Source: Marseilla massiliensis
GTDB taxonomy: Bacteria; Bacteroidota; Bacteroidia; Bacteroidales; Bacteroidaceae
Direction: 5' to 3'
Length of the DNA: 64,000 bases
Assembly: GCF_016899955.1 (NCBI RefSeq)
Contig: NZ_JACJJL010000017.1
Coordinates: forward strand, 1-64,000
Both the position numbers and the translations under genes were made by a program. Below, one piece after another: positions 33,386-43,700 of the stretch. Within the stretch, counting starts at the first letter, position 1. Every line of letters starts with the position of its first letter. Below the pieces are notes generated by a model that saw only the letters and a program-made list of their open reading frames with translations, was not told the DNA's origin and ran no database searches.

Positions 33386-33594
33386 GCTTTTTTTACGCCG
33401 GCCATGCCATATAGTGTGGCAGCGGCGTCAACAGGCAGTGTCGGCCGGTGGCCTCGCGGCAGAGCGATTTGCGGCGGGCCGCCACCGGCCGGCGGTTGTT
33501 TTTGTTCGGGCCATGGTGCCGTCGGCGGCCCCCTTTTCGTACGATTTTACCTTTTTCCGTACGATTAACGCCCCGTTTCCAGCCCCATTGTCAG

Positions 33595-33602
33595 TATATT
33601 TG
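33595..33602 (+). promoter_or_regulatory. -7 box of the GH2-type gene
   Basis: TATATTTG matches the -7 consensus 21 bases before ATG 33624. GTTT at 33575-33578 is a weak -33 candidate with short spacing. Confidence 0.5.
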
Positions 33603-33623
33603 CATGGAAAACGATAACAAGCA

Positions 33624-36614
33624 ATGTATATGTCAAAGAGCAGAATGTTTACTATGGCGGCCGCGTTGCTCATGGCAGCCACGGCTACGGCGCGCGAAAC
33701 CTACAACTTCAACGCCGGGTGGATGATGGGCGACAGCCGCACCAAGGTCACCCTGCCGCGGGCGTGGAACGAAGACGAGGCCTTCAGGGTGTCGGTATAC
33801 CAGATGAGCGACTCTGTGGTGTGGTACCGCAAAGACTTCAGCCTGCCTGCCGATGCAGCAGGCAAGCGCGTGTTCATAGAGTTTGAGGGGGCCCGCCAGG
33901 CAGCCGAGGTGTGGCTCAACGGCCACAGGGTGGGGCTGTCTGAGAACGGCGTCATGGCCTTCGGCTTCGACCTCACGCCATATATTAGGAAAGGCAAAAA
34001 CCGCATTGAGGTGCGCACCGACAACAGCTGGGACTACCGCGAGCAGGCCACGGGCAGCACGTTTCAGTGGAACGCCAAGTCGTTCAACGCCAACTATGGC
34101 GGGCTTACGCGCAATGTCAGGCTGCACATCGTGGGCGACGTCTACCAGACGCTGCCACTCTACAGCAGCCTGGGGACCACCGGCACCTACGTCTATGCCA
34201 CGCAATACGACATACCCGGGCGCGAGGCCACCGTCAGCGCCGCCACCGAGGTGCGCAACGACGGCAGCACACCGGCCACGGTAGACTACACCGTGATTGT
34301 TGAAGAGATGGACGGCAGCGAGCTGGCGCGCTTCAGCGGCGGGCGCCACACGCTGGGCCCGCACTCCACCCGCACCCTCGTGGCCTCGCAACGGCTGTCG
34401 GGGCTGCACTTCTGGTCGTGGGGCTACGGCTACCTGTATCGCGTGAAGACCATCGTGGGCACAGACACCGTGGCCACCACCACGGGCTTCCGCAAGACCG
34501 AGTTTGCCCGCGGCATGATAATGCTCAACGACAGGGTGATGCAGGTTCACGGCTATGCGCAGCGCTCAACCAACGAGTGGCCCGGCGTGGGGTCGGCCGT
34601 CCCGGCGTGGCTCAGCGACTACTCCAACTCGCTGCTCGTTGAGAGCGGCGGCAACATGGTGCGCTGGATGCACGTCACGCCGTGGCGGCAGGACGTGGAG
34701 TCGTGCGACCGCGTGGGACTGCCTCAGGCCCTGCCGGCCGGCGACGCCGAGAAGACGCCTTCCGGGCGGTGGTGGGAGCAGCGCATGGAACTGATGCGCG
34801 ACGCCATCATCTACAACCGCAACAGCCCCAGCGTGATGTTCTACGAGTGTGGCAACAGGCGCATCACCGCCGAGCAGATGGCGCTGATGAAGGCGCTGCG
34901 CAACGAGTACGACCCCTATGGAGGCCGCGCCATAGGCAGCCGCGAGATGCTCGACCAGCCCGAGGCCGAGTATGGCGGCGAGATGCTCTACGTCAACCGG
35001 AGCGACACCAAGCCCATGTGGTCGATGGAATACTGCCGCGACGAGGGTCACCGACTGTATTGGAACTCATGGTCGTACCCGTTCCACAAAGAGGGCGACG
35101 GGCCGTTGCACCGCGGCCATCCGGCGCGCGAGTACAACCGCAATGCCGACGAGTTTGCCGCCGAGATGGTGCGCCGGTGGTACGACTACTGGCGCGAGCG
35201 CCCCGGCCAAGGTACGAAGTCGAACGCCGGGGGCGTGAAGATAGTGTTCAGCGACACGCAGACCCACGGCCGCTCGGCCGACAACTACCGCGTGAGCGGC
35301 GTGGTCGACGCCATGCGCATACCCAAAGACGCGTTCTACGCCCACCAGGTGATGTGGGACTGCTGGGTCGACGACCTCAAGCCGCGCACCCACATAGTGG
35401 GCCATTGGAACTATGGCAGCGGGCAGGAGGTGCCCACCGTATATGTGGTGTCTAACGCAGCGCGCGTCGACCTGGTGCAGGGCGGCAAGGTGGTGGCGTC
35501 GGCCGATGCCCCCGAGAGCCGTTTTCTCTTCACCTTCAAGGGCGTGAGGCACACCGCCGACACGCTGACGGCCATGGGCTACGACGCCGACGGGCGCGAG
35601 GTGTCGCGCCACTCGCTCGTAAAGGCGGGCGCGCCGGCGCGGCTGAGGCTGACGCCCATTGTCAACCCCACTGGCTGGAAGGCCGACGGGGCCGACGTGG
35701 CCCTGGTGCAGGTAGAGGTGGTCGACGAGGCCGGCCGCCGCTGCCCGCTCGACAACCGCACGGTGAGCTTCAGAGTGAAGGGCCCCGCCGAGTGGCGCGG
35801 GGGCATAGCCATGAACAAGCCCTTCGGCACCGTGACCAACCAGCTGGCACTGAACACCAAGACCATCGACGACCAGGTGGGCAGCAGGGCCTGGGGCGAC
35901 AAGTCGCTCTTGGGCCTTAACCACGTGCTGGCCGACACGCTGCCTGTGGAGTGCGGCGTCAACCGCGTCATGCTGCGCTCGCTGCCCAAGAGCGGCAGGG
36001 TGAGGCTTGTGGCGCGCGCCGAGGGCCTGCCCGAGGCCGTGATAGAGCTTGAGACCCAGGCGGTGGGCGTGGTCGGCGGACTGTCGAGGCAGATGCCGTC
36101 CGACGGGCTGATGCCTGTGCTCACGCGGGGCGAGACCCCGGCCACGCCGTCGTTCGTCCCGAGCCTGCGCGAGGTGGCCGTGATGAGCGCCAAGGCCGGC
36201 AGCAACAGTGCCGACGCCCGCCTCAGCTTCGACCGCAACGAAAACAGCAGCTGGAGCAGCAAGGCGCATGCCGACTCGGCCTGGATAAGCTACCGGCTGG
36301 TGGAGCAGGCAGCCATCGACCAGCTGTGCATGAAGATGAAGGGCTTCCGCACCACCTCTTACCCCATAGCCGTGTATGCCGGCGACTCGCTGGTGTGGCG
36401 GGGCGTCACGCCCAAGGGACTGGGCTACGTGCACATCCGGCTGCGCAATTGCCCGCCGGCGCAAACATACACCATACGCCTCACGGGCATGTCGGAGGCC
36501 AAGGACGCCTTTGCCGGTGTCACCGAGCTCGACAGCAGCAACGACGAGAAGACCGTGCGTGGCAGCCGCTCGCTGAAAATCATCGAGGCCGAGTTTCTGA
36601 AGAAGATTGAGTGA
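33624..36614 (+). CDS. Glycoside hydrolase family 2-type secreted enzyme
   Basis: The 996-residue protein has a signal peptide (residues about 1-24). GH2 architecture is visible: N-terminal sugar-binding jelly roll (residues about 25-175, VWYRKDFSLPADAAGKRVFIEFEG, AEVWLNGHRVG), immunoglobulin-like domain (about 180-290), TIM barrel (about 290-560, FARGMIMLNDRVMQVHGYAQ), then beta domains and a C-terminal discoidin-like domain (NSADARLSFDRNENSSWSS). The usual acid/base NE is replaced: residues 406-412 read FYECGNR, with Arg412 where Glu is expected; a Glu469 lies in MWSMEYC. A convergent pectate lyase suggests a pectin-derived substrate, but this is inferred. Confidence 0.8.
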   Translation: MYMSKSRMFTMAAALLMAATATARETYNFNAGWMMGDSRTKVTLPRAWNEDEAFRVSVYQMSDSVVWYRKDFSLPADAAGKRVFIEFEGARQAAEVWLNGHRVGLSENGVMAFGFDLTPYIRKGKNRIEVRTDNSWDYREQATGSTFQWNAKSFNANYGGLTRNVRLHIVGDVYQTLPLYSSLGTTGTYVYATQYDIPGREATVSAATEVRNDGSTPATVDYTVIVEEMDGSELARFSGGRHTLGPHSTRTLVASQRLSGLHFWSWGYGYLYRVKTIVGTDTVATTTGFRKTEFARGMIMLNDRVMQVHGYAQRSTNEWPGVGSAVPAWLSDYSNSLLVESGGNMVRWMHVTPWRQDVESCDRVGLPQALPAGDAEKTPSGRWWEQRMELMRDAIIYNRNSPSVMFYECGNRRITAEQMALMKALRNEYDPYGGRAIGSREMLDQPEAEYGGEMLYVNRSDTKPMWSMEYCRDEGHRLYWNSWSYPFHKEGDGPLHRGHPAREYNRNADEFAAEMVRRWYDYWRERPGQGTKSNAGGVKIVFSDTQTHGRSADNYRVSGVVDAMRIPKDAFYAHQVMWDCWVDDLKPRTHIVGHWNYGSGQEVPTVYVVSNAARVDLVQGGKVVASADAPESRFLFTFKGVRHTADTLTAMGYDADGREVSRHSLVKAGAPARLRLTPIVNPTGWKADGADVALVQVEVVDEAGRRCPLDNRTVSFRVKGPAEWRGGIAMNKPFGTVTNQLALNTKTIDDQVGSRAWGDKSLLGLNHVLADTLPVECGVNRVMLRSLPKSGRVRLVARAEGLPEAVIELETQAVGVVGGLSRQMPSDGLMPVLTRGETPATPSFVPSLREVAVMSAKAGSNSADARLSFDRNENSSWSSKAHADSAWISYRLVEQAAIDQLCMKMKGFRTTSYPIAVYAGDSLVWRGVTPKGLGYVHIRLRNCPPAQTYTIRLTGMSEAKDAFAGVTELDSSNDEKTVRGSRSLKIIEAEFLKKIE

Positions 36615-36752
36615 GAGCCGCCGCCGGCCCTTGGACGCAAGCCCGGGGCCGGCCGGCGGATATGCCCGGGGCCGGCCGTTGCCGCCAAAGCGGGAAGCCG
36701 CGAAAGGCGCCAAGGTGGCATCCACGGCCGTAGGGCGGCCGCTTTGGCAAAA

Positions 36753-36802
36753 CGCCTATGAGCCGTAGGGCCGCGCAAGGGCGGCTTTACGGCTCATAGG
36801 CG
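36753..36802. terminator. Hairpin between convergent GH2-type and pectate lyase genes
   Basis: CGCCTATGAGCCGTA (36753-36767) pairs perfectly with 36788-36802, and the stem continues inward through G-T pairs. It sits 140 bases after the GH2 stop. Confidence 0.6.
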
Positions 36803-36820
36803 GCTCATGGGGCGTAAACA

Positions 36821-36876
36821 TGTGGCCCCCGCCTGTACCGCCGGCGCTTGTGAGCCGGTGGCAGGCGGGGGCCACA
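36821..36876. terminator. Second hairpin, probably bidirectional terminator
   Basis: TGTGGCCCCCGCCTG (36821-36835) pairs perfectly with 36862-36876, with a further partial inner stem. AT-rich sequence follows on the plus side (TTATTATATAAT). It serves the convergent pair. Confidence 0.6.
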
Positions 36877-36902
36877 CATTATTATATAATGCAGGTTGGC
36901 GG

Positions 36903-38021
36903 CTACCGGGCCGAGCCATGTTTCTCGGCCCACGTCTTGTAGCGCTTGTAAACGTCGAGCCCGTCGGAGTTATACCAGCTGTAGCCCGTGCGCCGCTCGT
37001 GGCCAATCTCGGCTATGTCGTAGCGCACCACCCCGTCGCGGTCGCTGAAGAAGGGGCGGTTGGTGTCTATGGTGTAGAAGCGGGCCCACAGCGGCGGGCA
37101 GTCGCTGCCATCGGCGCAGGGCACCATGCGGTAGTCGCGCTGCCCGTTGCCGTCTTTGTAGAACTCAAACGTCAGTCCGTGTATCTCGCTCTTGCGGAAC
37201 CACGCCACGGCCGACTCGACGCACCTGACCACCTCGGCCGACGGGTTGGACAGCGACATGAGGAAGAGCACGATGTCGTCAGACTCCTGCCCGCTGAGCG
37301 ACACCAGCTCGTAGGCCCGTGCCGGGGCGGGCTGCAGCGTGTGCTCGTCGTACTGCGCGCACCACACCGTAGGGCTGCCGTCCTGCACCACCTGCGTCTT
37401 CACTATGCACTCCACGCCCTTGTCGAGCGCCGCCTGCGCCTTGGCCTTGGTGCTGTCGGGCATGAAGGCATAGGGCTCCTTGCCCTTTGCCACGTCGCGC
37501 ATTACCTTCAGCACGTTCACCATGGCGTCGTCGTTGTAGGTTATGTGGGTGTAGTAGCCTTTGGGGCGTGGGTAGAACTGCGGCCACCCCCCGTTGTCGT
37601 ATTGCGCCTCAAACAAGTATTCCATGCCGCGCAGAGCCCCCTGGCGGAAGCGCTCCTCGCCCGTGGCGTTGTACAGCCGGCACAGGTATGTTATCTCGGT
37701 TGTGGTGGCCTTGTTGTCTATGGTGCTCTCGTTCACGTCGTCCTTGGCCGCCTTGACCTTCGACAGCGCTTCGCCTTCGAGCGGCAGCTGCATGTTTACG
37801 TTCTTGGGCCAGCCGCCCGTGGTCTGCTGGTATAGCAGCACGTTGTCGCCTATGCGCGTGGCCTCGGCGGTCTTAAAGAAACTGTCTTTCAGTTTCGGGG
37901 CCATCGACGTCCATTTCTTCACCTTTGCCTTTGGCGCCTTGCCTGCGCCGTCGGTCTGTGCCTGTGCAGTGGCGGTTGCCGCACATATCATGGCCAGGCA
38001 ACCTAAAATGATTCTCTTCAT
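36903..38021 (-). CDS. pelA: Pectate lyase, polysaccharide lyase family 10
   Basis: The 372-residue enzyme has a signal peptide (MKRIILGCLAMICAATATAQA). PL10 landmarks are LLYQQTTGGWPKNVNM, STIDNKATTTEITYLCRLY, FEAQYDNGGWPQFYPRPKGY, HITYNDDAMVNVLKVMRDV, WCAQYDEHTLQPAPARAYE and SWYNSDGLDVYKRY near the end. It cleaves polygalacturonate by beta-elimination. It is transcribed toward the GH2-type gene with two hairpins between. No SusC/SusD pair is nearby, so this is not a complete polysaccharide utilisation locus. Confidence 0.92.
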   Translation of the reverse strand: MKRIILGCLAMICAATATAQAQTDGAGKAPKAKVKKWTSMAPKLKDSFFKTAEATRIGDNVLLYQQTTGGWPKNVNMQLPLEGEALSKVKAAKDDVNESTIDNKATTTEITYLCRLYNATGEERFRQGALRGMEYLFEAQYDNGGWPQFYPRPKGYYTHITYNDDAMVNVLKVMRDVAKGKEPYAFMPDSTKAKAQAALDKGVECIVKTQVVQDGSPTVWCAQYDEHTLQPAPARAYELVSLSGQESDDIVLFLMSLSNPSAEVVRCVESAVAWFRKSEIHGLTFEFYKDGNGQRDYRMVPCADGSDCPPLWARFYTIDTNRPFFSDRDGVVRYDIAEIGHERRTGYSWYNSDGLDVYKRYKTWAEKHGSAR

Positions 38022-38657
38022 GACATATAAACTTGTTGTCGGGGGGCGTGCCTGTCCCTCGGATTAGTTTTAGTTATGTGGTGTAAAGGTAGCCTTTTTT
38101 TTCATACGGTGTATGCAGCCGGGCCCGTTTTTGTCGTTTTTTAACCCCAAAGTGCCCTCTTGGCCCCGCAATCAGCTGCCCGGCTGCCCGGCCCTGTGCG
38201 GTGGCCGTGGCGTCGGCGCAGGGCTCCGGTTGCAGGCCGTTGCCCGGAGCGCTTTGCCGCGGCGGCCGTATTGCGTTCTGTTTCGGCCCGTATTGGCTTG
38301 CCAAACGTCCTGTTCCAGACCGCCAAACGGCCCATTCCACAATAGGCTGTGGCAACGGCCGCCCGGTGTCGGCGTCAGCTGTCGGCGCGAAGCCGGCATT
38401 TAGTGCCGTTCCGCCCACGGCAAGTGCCGCTGCCATGTAGCCGCCGCACAGGTTTCGGTTTTGCCCCGTTCTGTCAGGCAGCGGGCGCGCCCCGGCCGGA
38501 GGTTTGCTGGTGTTGTTTCTTAGCGGAATTGTTTTGGTCTCGACGTCTTATTTTAATTAAACGATTTTATGGTGTAATACGAACATTCAAAAAGGAGGTT
38601 TTTGTCAATAAAAAGTGCCTTTTTGATGCAAAAATGTGTTTTTTTTCGCCTTTTTTC
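38022..38657. other. Long intergenic region between pelA and the T9SS cluster
   Basis: No gene is supported; all reading frames here are low-complexity GC shadows. A minus-strand TACCTTTA (38083-38090) could be the -7 of pelA. At about 38290-38345 there are CGGCCCGT and AACGGCCC half-sites of the palindrome family found elsewhere. The last 100 bases are AT-rich, leading into the promoter at 38658. Confidence 0.5.
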
Positions 38658-38688
38658 TTTGATAAATCGGATATAATCACTACTTTTG
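38658..38688 (+). promoter_or_regulatory. Promoter of the T9SS cluster
   Basis: TTTG at 38658-38661 and TACTTTTG at 38681-38688 are 19 bases apart, a full consensus match. The leader to ATG 38788 is about 90 bases. Confidence 0.75.
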
Positions 38689-38787
38689 TAGCGGGTTGAT
38701 AATTTGTTTTGCCCGTTGCAACTATAGGGCACACTCATGATGTAATTATATAAAGAATATATAAATTTAGGATTAAAGAGTGACATA

Positions 38788-40683
38788 ATGAAAAGAGTTT
38801 TACGCTACTTGCTTATCGGGTTTATCATGTTTCCTGTGTGTGCTTCGGCGCAGACACGGATTGGTTACACAAACGGCGATTTCAACCGTACCGACGGAGT
38901 GCGCCTGAGCAGCGGCACCACGCAGAGTGCCGCCATCAAGATTCCGGCATCCAAGCTGGCCAAGCTGGCCGGCGCCAAGGTCACCGGCATCAGGAGCGTG
39001 TTCGGCACGCGCAGCCTTGACAATGTGAAATTCTTTGTCAAGGCCGACCTCGACGGCGAGTCGCTCTACGAGCAGCAACTCAGCGGATTCTCTACACAGT
39101 GGAGAGACTACGACCTTACCACCCCCTTTGAGCTCACGGGCGAGCGCGACCTTTACTTCGGTTTCGAGATAACCTGTTCCGAGGCCTACTCGCCACTGGC
39201 TTTCGACCGTTGCTACACCGAGCCGGGCTGCATCTACGGATACCTTGCCGACGGCTGGGCCGACCTCTCGTCGAGCTCTTACGGCAACCTCAACATGCAG
39301 CTTCTGGTCGAGGGCGTGCCCTCGTTCACCGACGCAACCGTGCGCATGTTCAATGCCGACGGCTACTACAAGGCCGGCCAGGAGTATTCGTTCCAGGGCC
39401 AGCTGTTCAACTTCGGCACCGAGCCCATCACCAGCTTCGAGGTGACCAGCTCTGTGACGGGCGGCCAAGAGAACAGCAACACAGTGTCAGGCGTGAACAT
39501 CGGCCCGGGCGAGGTGTACAACTTCGACCTCACGAGCATAACCTCGGATAGCGAGGGCTACAAGGACGTGAGCGTGACGGTGGGCAGCGTGAACGGCGCC
39601 GACGACGAACTGGCCGACGACAACACGCGCAGCGGCAAGATGTATTTCTACCCGGCCGACATGAAGCGCAGCTACCTTGTGGAGACATTCACCGGGCAGC
39701 AGTGCAGCAACTGCGCCGAAGGGCATGCTGTGCTCGAAGAGGCGCTCGAGGAGTCGGGCGAGAGCTTCGTTCAGCTGTCATACCACTCGGGCTACAGCCC
39801 CGACGACTTCACCATGCTCGAAGACTACTTTTACCAGCAGTTCTTTGGCGTAACGGGCGCCCCGTCGTTCATGGTCAACCGCTATGCCAACCCCAACATC
39901 AACCCCTTGACACCGGTGTTCTCGCTCATGTCGCCCACAACAGTCACCAAGGCCTACATACTCGAGAATGTCAGGGCGCAGTCGGAGCAGCAGCCATACG
40001 TGGGCGTTGACATCAACACATCGTACGACGAGGCCACGAGGCAGCTCACCGGCACGGTGACGGTCAAGGCATACCGCACCCCCGAAGTGTCTAACCCAAG
40101 CCTCATCGTGGGCATCATGCAAGACTCTATCGTGGCGTTCCAGATGCCGTCGTCGTCGGGCCTGGGAGGCGCCAACTATGTTCACCGCCACGCATTCCGC
40201 GGAGGGCTCAACGGACTCTTCGGCGAGAAGATGAACATAACCGAGGGCGAAGAGGTGGTGAAGGAAATATCCTATACGCTGCCCGAGTCGATAACGTCGA
40301 CCTACGACAACGCGACGTCGATACCCACCGACCTGAAGAACATGCACATCGTGGCCATCGTGGCCAACTATGAGTCGGGCGACGTTACCGACTGCGTGGT
40401 GCTCAACTGCGCCGAAGCCAAGTTCGGCAGCAGCAGCACGGCGGCAGCCATAGGCGGAGTGACCGCCGCCGACGGCGCGAAGCCTGTGGCACGGCTCACG
40501 GGCACGGCCGACGCGCTCAGGGCCGAGGGCAACTTCGACTGCCTGTACATATACAACGTGGGCGGCCGCATGGTAAGGAAGTGCTCGGCCGGCGACACAT
40601 TCGCACTCACACCGGGCGTATACGTGACACGCGCCGTCAAGGACGGGCAGACCGCAACGGCAAAAGCCGTGGTGGCACGCTGA
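38788..40683 (+). CDS. Omp28-type secreted protein with thioredoxin-like CxxC and T9SS tail
   Basis: The 631-residue protein has a signal peptide (residues about 1-22, PVCASA-Q). The N-terminal half is a beta-rich adhesin-like lobe (DRCYTEPGCIYGYLADGW) and a CARDB-like domain (about 200-290). At residues 295-330 SYLVETFTGQQCSNCAEGH carries Cys306 and Cys309, followed by YHSGYSPDDF and GAPSFMVNRY, the layout of Omp28-related thioredoxin-like proteins. The C-terminus (LYIYNVGGRMVRK...GVYVTRAVKDG) is a T9SS tail. It is the first of four T9SS genes and has its own promoter; a 13-bp hairpin follows. Confidence 0.82.
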   Translation: MKRVLRYLLIGFIMFPVCASAQTRIGYTNGDFNRTDGVRLSSGTTQSAAIKIPASKLAKLAGAKVTGIRSVFGTRSLDNVKFFVKADLDGESLYEQQLSGFSTQWRDYDLTTPFELTGERDLYFGFEITCSEAYSPLAFDRCYTEPGCIYGYLADGWADLSSSSYGNLNMQLLVEGVPSFTDATVRMFNADGYYKAGQEYSFQGQLFNFGTEPITSFEVTSSVTGGQENSNTVSGVNIGPGEVYNFDLTSITSDSEGYKDVSVTVGSVNGADDELADDNTRSGKMYFYPADMKRSYLVETFTGQQCSNCAEGHAVLEEALEESGESFVQLSYHSGYSPDDFTMLEDYFYQQFFGVTGAPSFMVNRYANPNINPLTPVFSLMSPTTVTKAYILENVRAQSEQQPYVGVDINTSYDEATRQLTGTVTVKAYRTPEVSNPSLIVGIMQDSIVAFQMPSSSGLGGANYVHRHAFRGGLNGLFGEKMNITEGEEVVKEISYTLPESITSTYDNATSIPTDLKNMHIVAIVANYESGDVTDCVVLNCAEAKFGSSSTAAAIGGVTAADGAKPVARLTGTADALRAEGNFDCLYIYNVGGRMVRKCSAGDTFALTPGVYVTRAVKDGQTATAKAVVAR

Positions 40684-40699
40684 TGACACAAGAAACCGG

Positions 40700-40734
40700 G
40701 CGTTGCGCCGTGGGCATACAACACGGCGCAACGC
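40700..40734 (+). terminator. Hairpin after the Omp28-type gene
   Basis: GCGTTGCGCCGTG (40700-40712) pairs perfectly with CACGGCGCAACGC (40722-40734). No T-run follows. It lies 39 bases before the next ATG. Confidence 0.5.
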
Positions 40735-40773
40735 AAACTATAAAACAAACTCACTAACTAAATACTTTCGCCT

Positions 40774-43700
40774 ATGAACAAGCGATACGCAGCTGCCGTC
40801 ATGGCGGCATTGGCAATGGCCGGGACTGTGCATGCACAGACTGCCGACCAAAAGTTACGGTCTTATGAGACCTGGGGAAGCGTCATGGGAGACTTCAACG
40901 GTGTCTCGGGCAAGGACGTGACTTATTTCGGGGCCAACGGGCAACCCGTGGCCGAGGTTAATTACGACGCATATCAGGATGGCACGTTCGAGCCGTCAGG
41001 ATATACATACTATGGCTACGACGACAACGGACGCGTTGTCAAGGAGTGGTCGCAGGAGTACAAGATTGGCACGGGCAACGTGATGGAGTGGAAAGACAAA
41101 GACTCCATTGTCTACCAGTACAACGATGCTGGCTACCTCGTGTCGGAGCGCAACTACCTGCTGGGCGACTCCACTGCATACGAATACGACTCCGACGGCA
41201 ACAAGGTGGCCATGGTGAAGTATCTGCCCGACTACCAGGGAGGCTACACCGAGCTGTCGCGCGAGACATACAGAAACTTCGCCGCCCCCAACTGCCCGCA
41301 GACCATCGTGGGCGACGGCGCCTATGCGTCGTACAAGTTTACGGCCAGCGCCACCTACGACGCCGACGGCAACATGCTGGAGAAGCTGACCTACAACGGC
41401 GAGACGCGCACGCTCGAGCAGAGGGAGGCCTGGACATACACCGACGGGCAGCTCAGCCTCTACCAGGCGTTCAGCGTCGACGAGGACGGGACGGAGACAC
41501 CAACGCGCAAGATTGTGTACAAGGTGCTTGGAACCGACCCGTTGCGCATACAGGCAAACGACTCTACGTATTTTGACGGAGAGTGGGGAGAGAAGTCGCT
41601 GCCGTCGGTGAGCGAGTATTTCACGCCGCAGCCGGCCAGCGCCCCTGAGCTAAGCATAACGCTCTCTGACGAGAAGCCAAACACGGCCGTGCTCACATTC
41701 AACGCAACGACAATCGAAGGAGCGTCAAACGTGGCCTACGACGTGTTCCGCCACGGTATCAAGCTGGCGCGCATCATGGCCTCGGAGGCTGTCGACGGAA
41801 TGATAACCTATGTCGACGAGGGCGTGAAGAACGGCACATACGACTATTTCGTGCAGGCCGTTGACGCCGACATCGAAGACGTGATAGGCGACGGCGAGGT
41901 AGGGGACGACCCGCTCAACTCTTACGGACACGGCATGAACTCGTCGCAGCGCATCCGCATGGTGTTCGCTACCGAGCTGCCTGCCCCGACCAACGTGAGG
42001 GCAACGAAGGTGGAATACGAGATGGGAGAGTGCTTCGTGACCGTTTCGTGGGACGAGCCCGCAGGCGACGGACAGTACGGCACGCCCACCTACAACCTCT
42101 ATATCGACGGCATGAAACTGCCGGTGAACTCGGAGGCAAGCATGTCGGGCCCGGTAATCAACCCGATAACGGGCAACAGCTACCGCATGTCGCTCGGAAC
42201 AGGGTCGGCTGCCAGTGACCTCTCTGAGAGCGTCTACGTCGAGGCTGTCTACGGCATTGGCTCGGCCAAGAGCGAGACGGTGACCGTGACCAACGACACC
42301 TACGACATGACCGGGCTCGTGGAGAAGGTCGTGGAGCAGTGGGGCAACGCCCTCGGCGATGTGCCCGAGACGAAGATATCTGCCAAGACCGTCAACTATT
42401 ACAACGCCGACAACGAGGTGAGCTCGGTGGTGAGCTACGGCGCAAACCTGTCTACGGGCATCTACGAGCCTTCTTACTACGAGGGTGTGATATTCAACGA
42501 GAAGGGTCTGCCCGCCAAGAGGTTCCACCAGCAGTACGGACTGTACGACGATTACGACCTGGCGTACACCGAGGCCAACGACACCACATATTACAAGTAT
42601 GACGAAAACGACCGCCTGATTGAGGAGAAGAGCACTCAGTCGCTCGACTCGATAGTATATGAGTATGACGCCGACGGCAACATGGTGTCGAAAATGAGGT
42701 ATGTGCCCGACTCTTACGGCACGCATGGCGGTGTGCCATACGTGATGGAAGGCTACACCTACAGCGACTTCGTGGCCCCCAACTGCCCGCAGACCATCGT
42801 CGGCACGGGTGCCTACGCCTCGTACATGAACTCGTACAAGGTGTACTACGATGAAGATAACAACATCGTGAAGAAAGAGAAGTACGACGAGGGCGGCACG
42901 CTCAGGCAGGTGGAGCACTGGACATACGAGCTGGGCATACTCGCCAAGTATGAGATAAACACCGTCAAGTCGGCCAAAGGCGACGACGGCGAGGTGACAT
43001 ACACCGAGAACCCGAGCAAGAAGACCATCTATACCGTGGTGGGCACCAACCCGCTGCGCATCAAGGATGAGCAGATGACATACACTTACGGTGAGTGGTC
43101 CGGTTACACATACCACCATGTGACGGAATACTGCAAGCCCGACGCTACAACGGCGCCGAAGCTGGTTGTTGAGCCCGTGGCAGACGAACTCAACACCGTG
43201 ATGCTGACGTTCGACGCAACAGACGTTGCAGGCGCTTCAAGCGTGGCATACGATGTTTACCGCCACGGCATAAAGGTGGCACGCGTGCCGGCGTCGGAGG
43301 CCGTCGACGGCATGGTGACCTATGTCGACAACAATGTGTACAACGGTTCCTACGACTACTTCGTGCAGGCCGTTGACGAGGCTGCCGACCAGAGCGGCGA
43401 AGACCCCCTCAACTCTTACGGCTACGGCGAGAGCGTGTCGAACACTGTGCGCGAGCTGTTCGACCTCGACCTGCCCGCACCGTCAAACGTTCGTGTGACA
43501 AGCGTGGAATACTCGCTCGACTCTTGTTACGTGACCCTCGAGTGGGACGAGTCGGCAGACAAAGACCTTTACATATTGGAGCAATACAACGTGTTCGTGG
43601 CCGGCGAGAAGTACCCGGTGAACTCTGTTGCCACCATGGCTGGGGTGGTTGTCAACCCGATAACCGAAAACAAGTACCGCATGTTCCTTGGCATTGGCAA

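Noticed and set aside
33624..38021. Pectin polysaccharide utilisation locus
   Set aside because: A GH2-type enzyme and a PL10 lyase are adjacent, but they are convergent and there is no SusC/SusD pair or regulator.
38100..38440. Cluster of 60-120-codon ORFs in all frames
   Set aside because: All are overlapping GC-driven frames with mutually mirrored composition and no start-site or promoter support.
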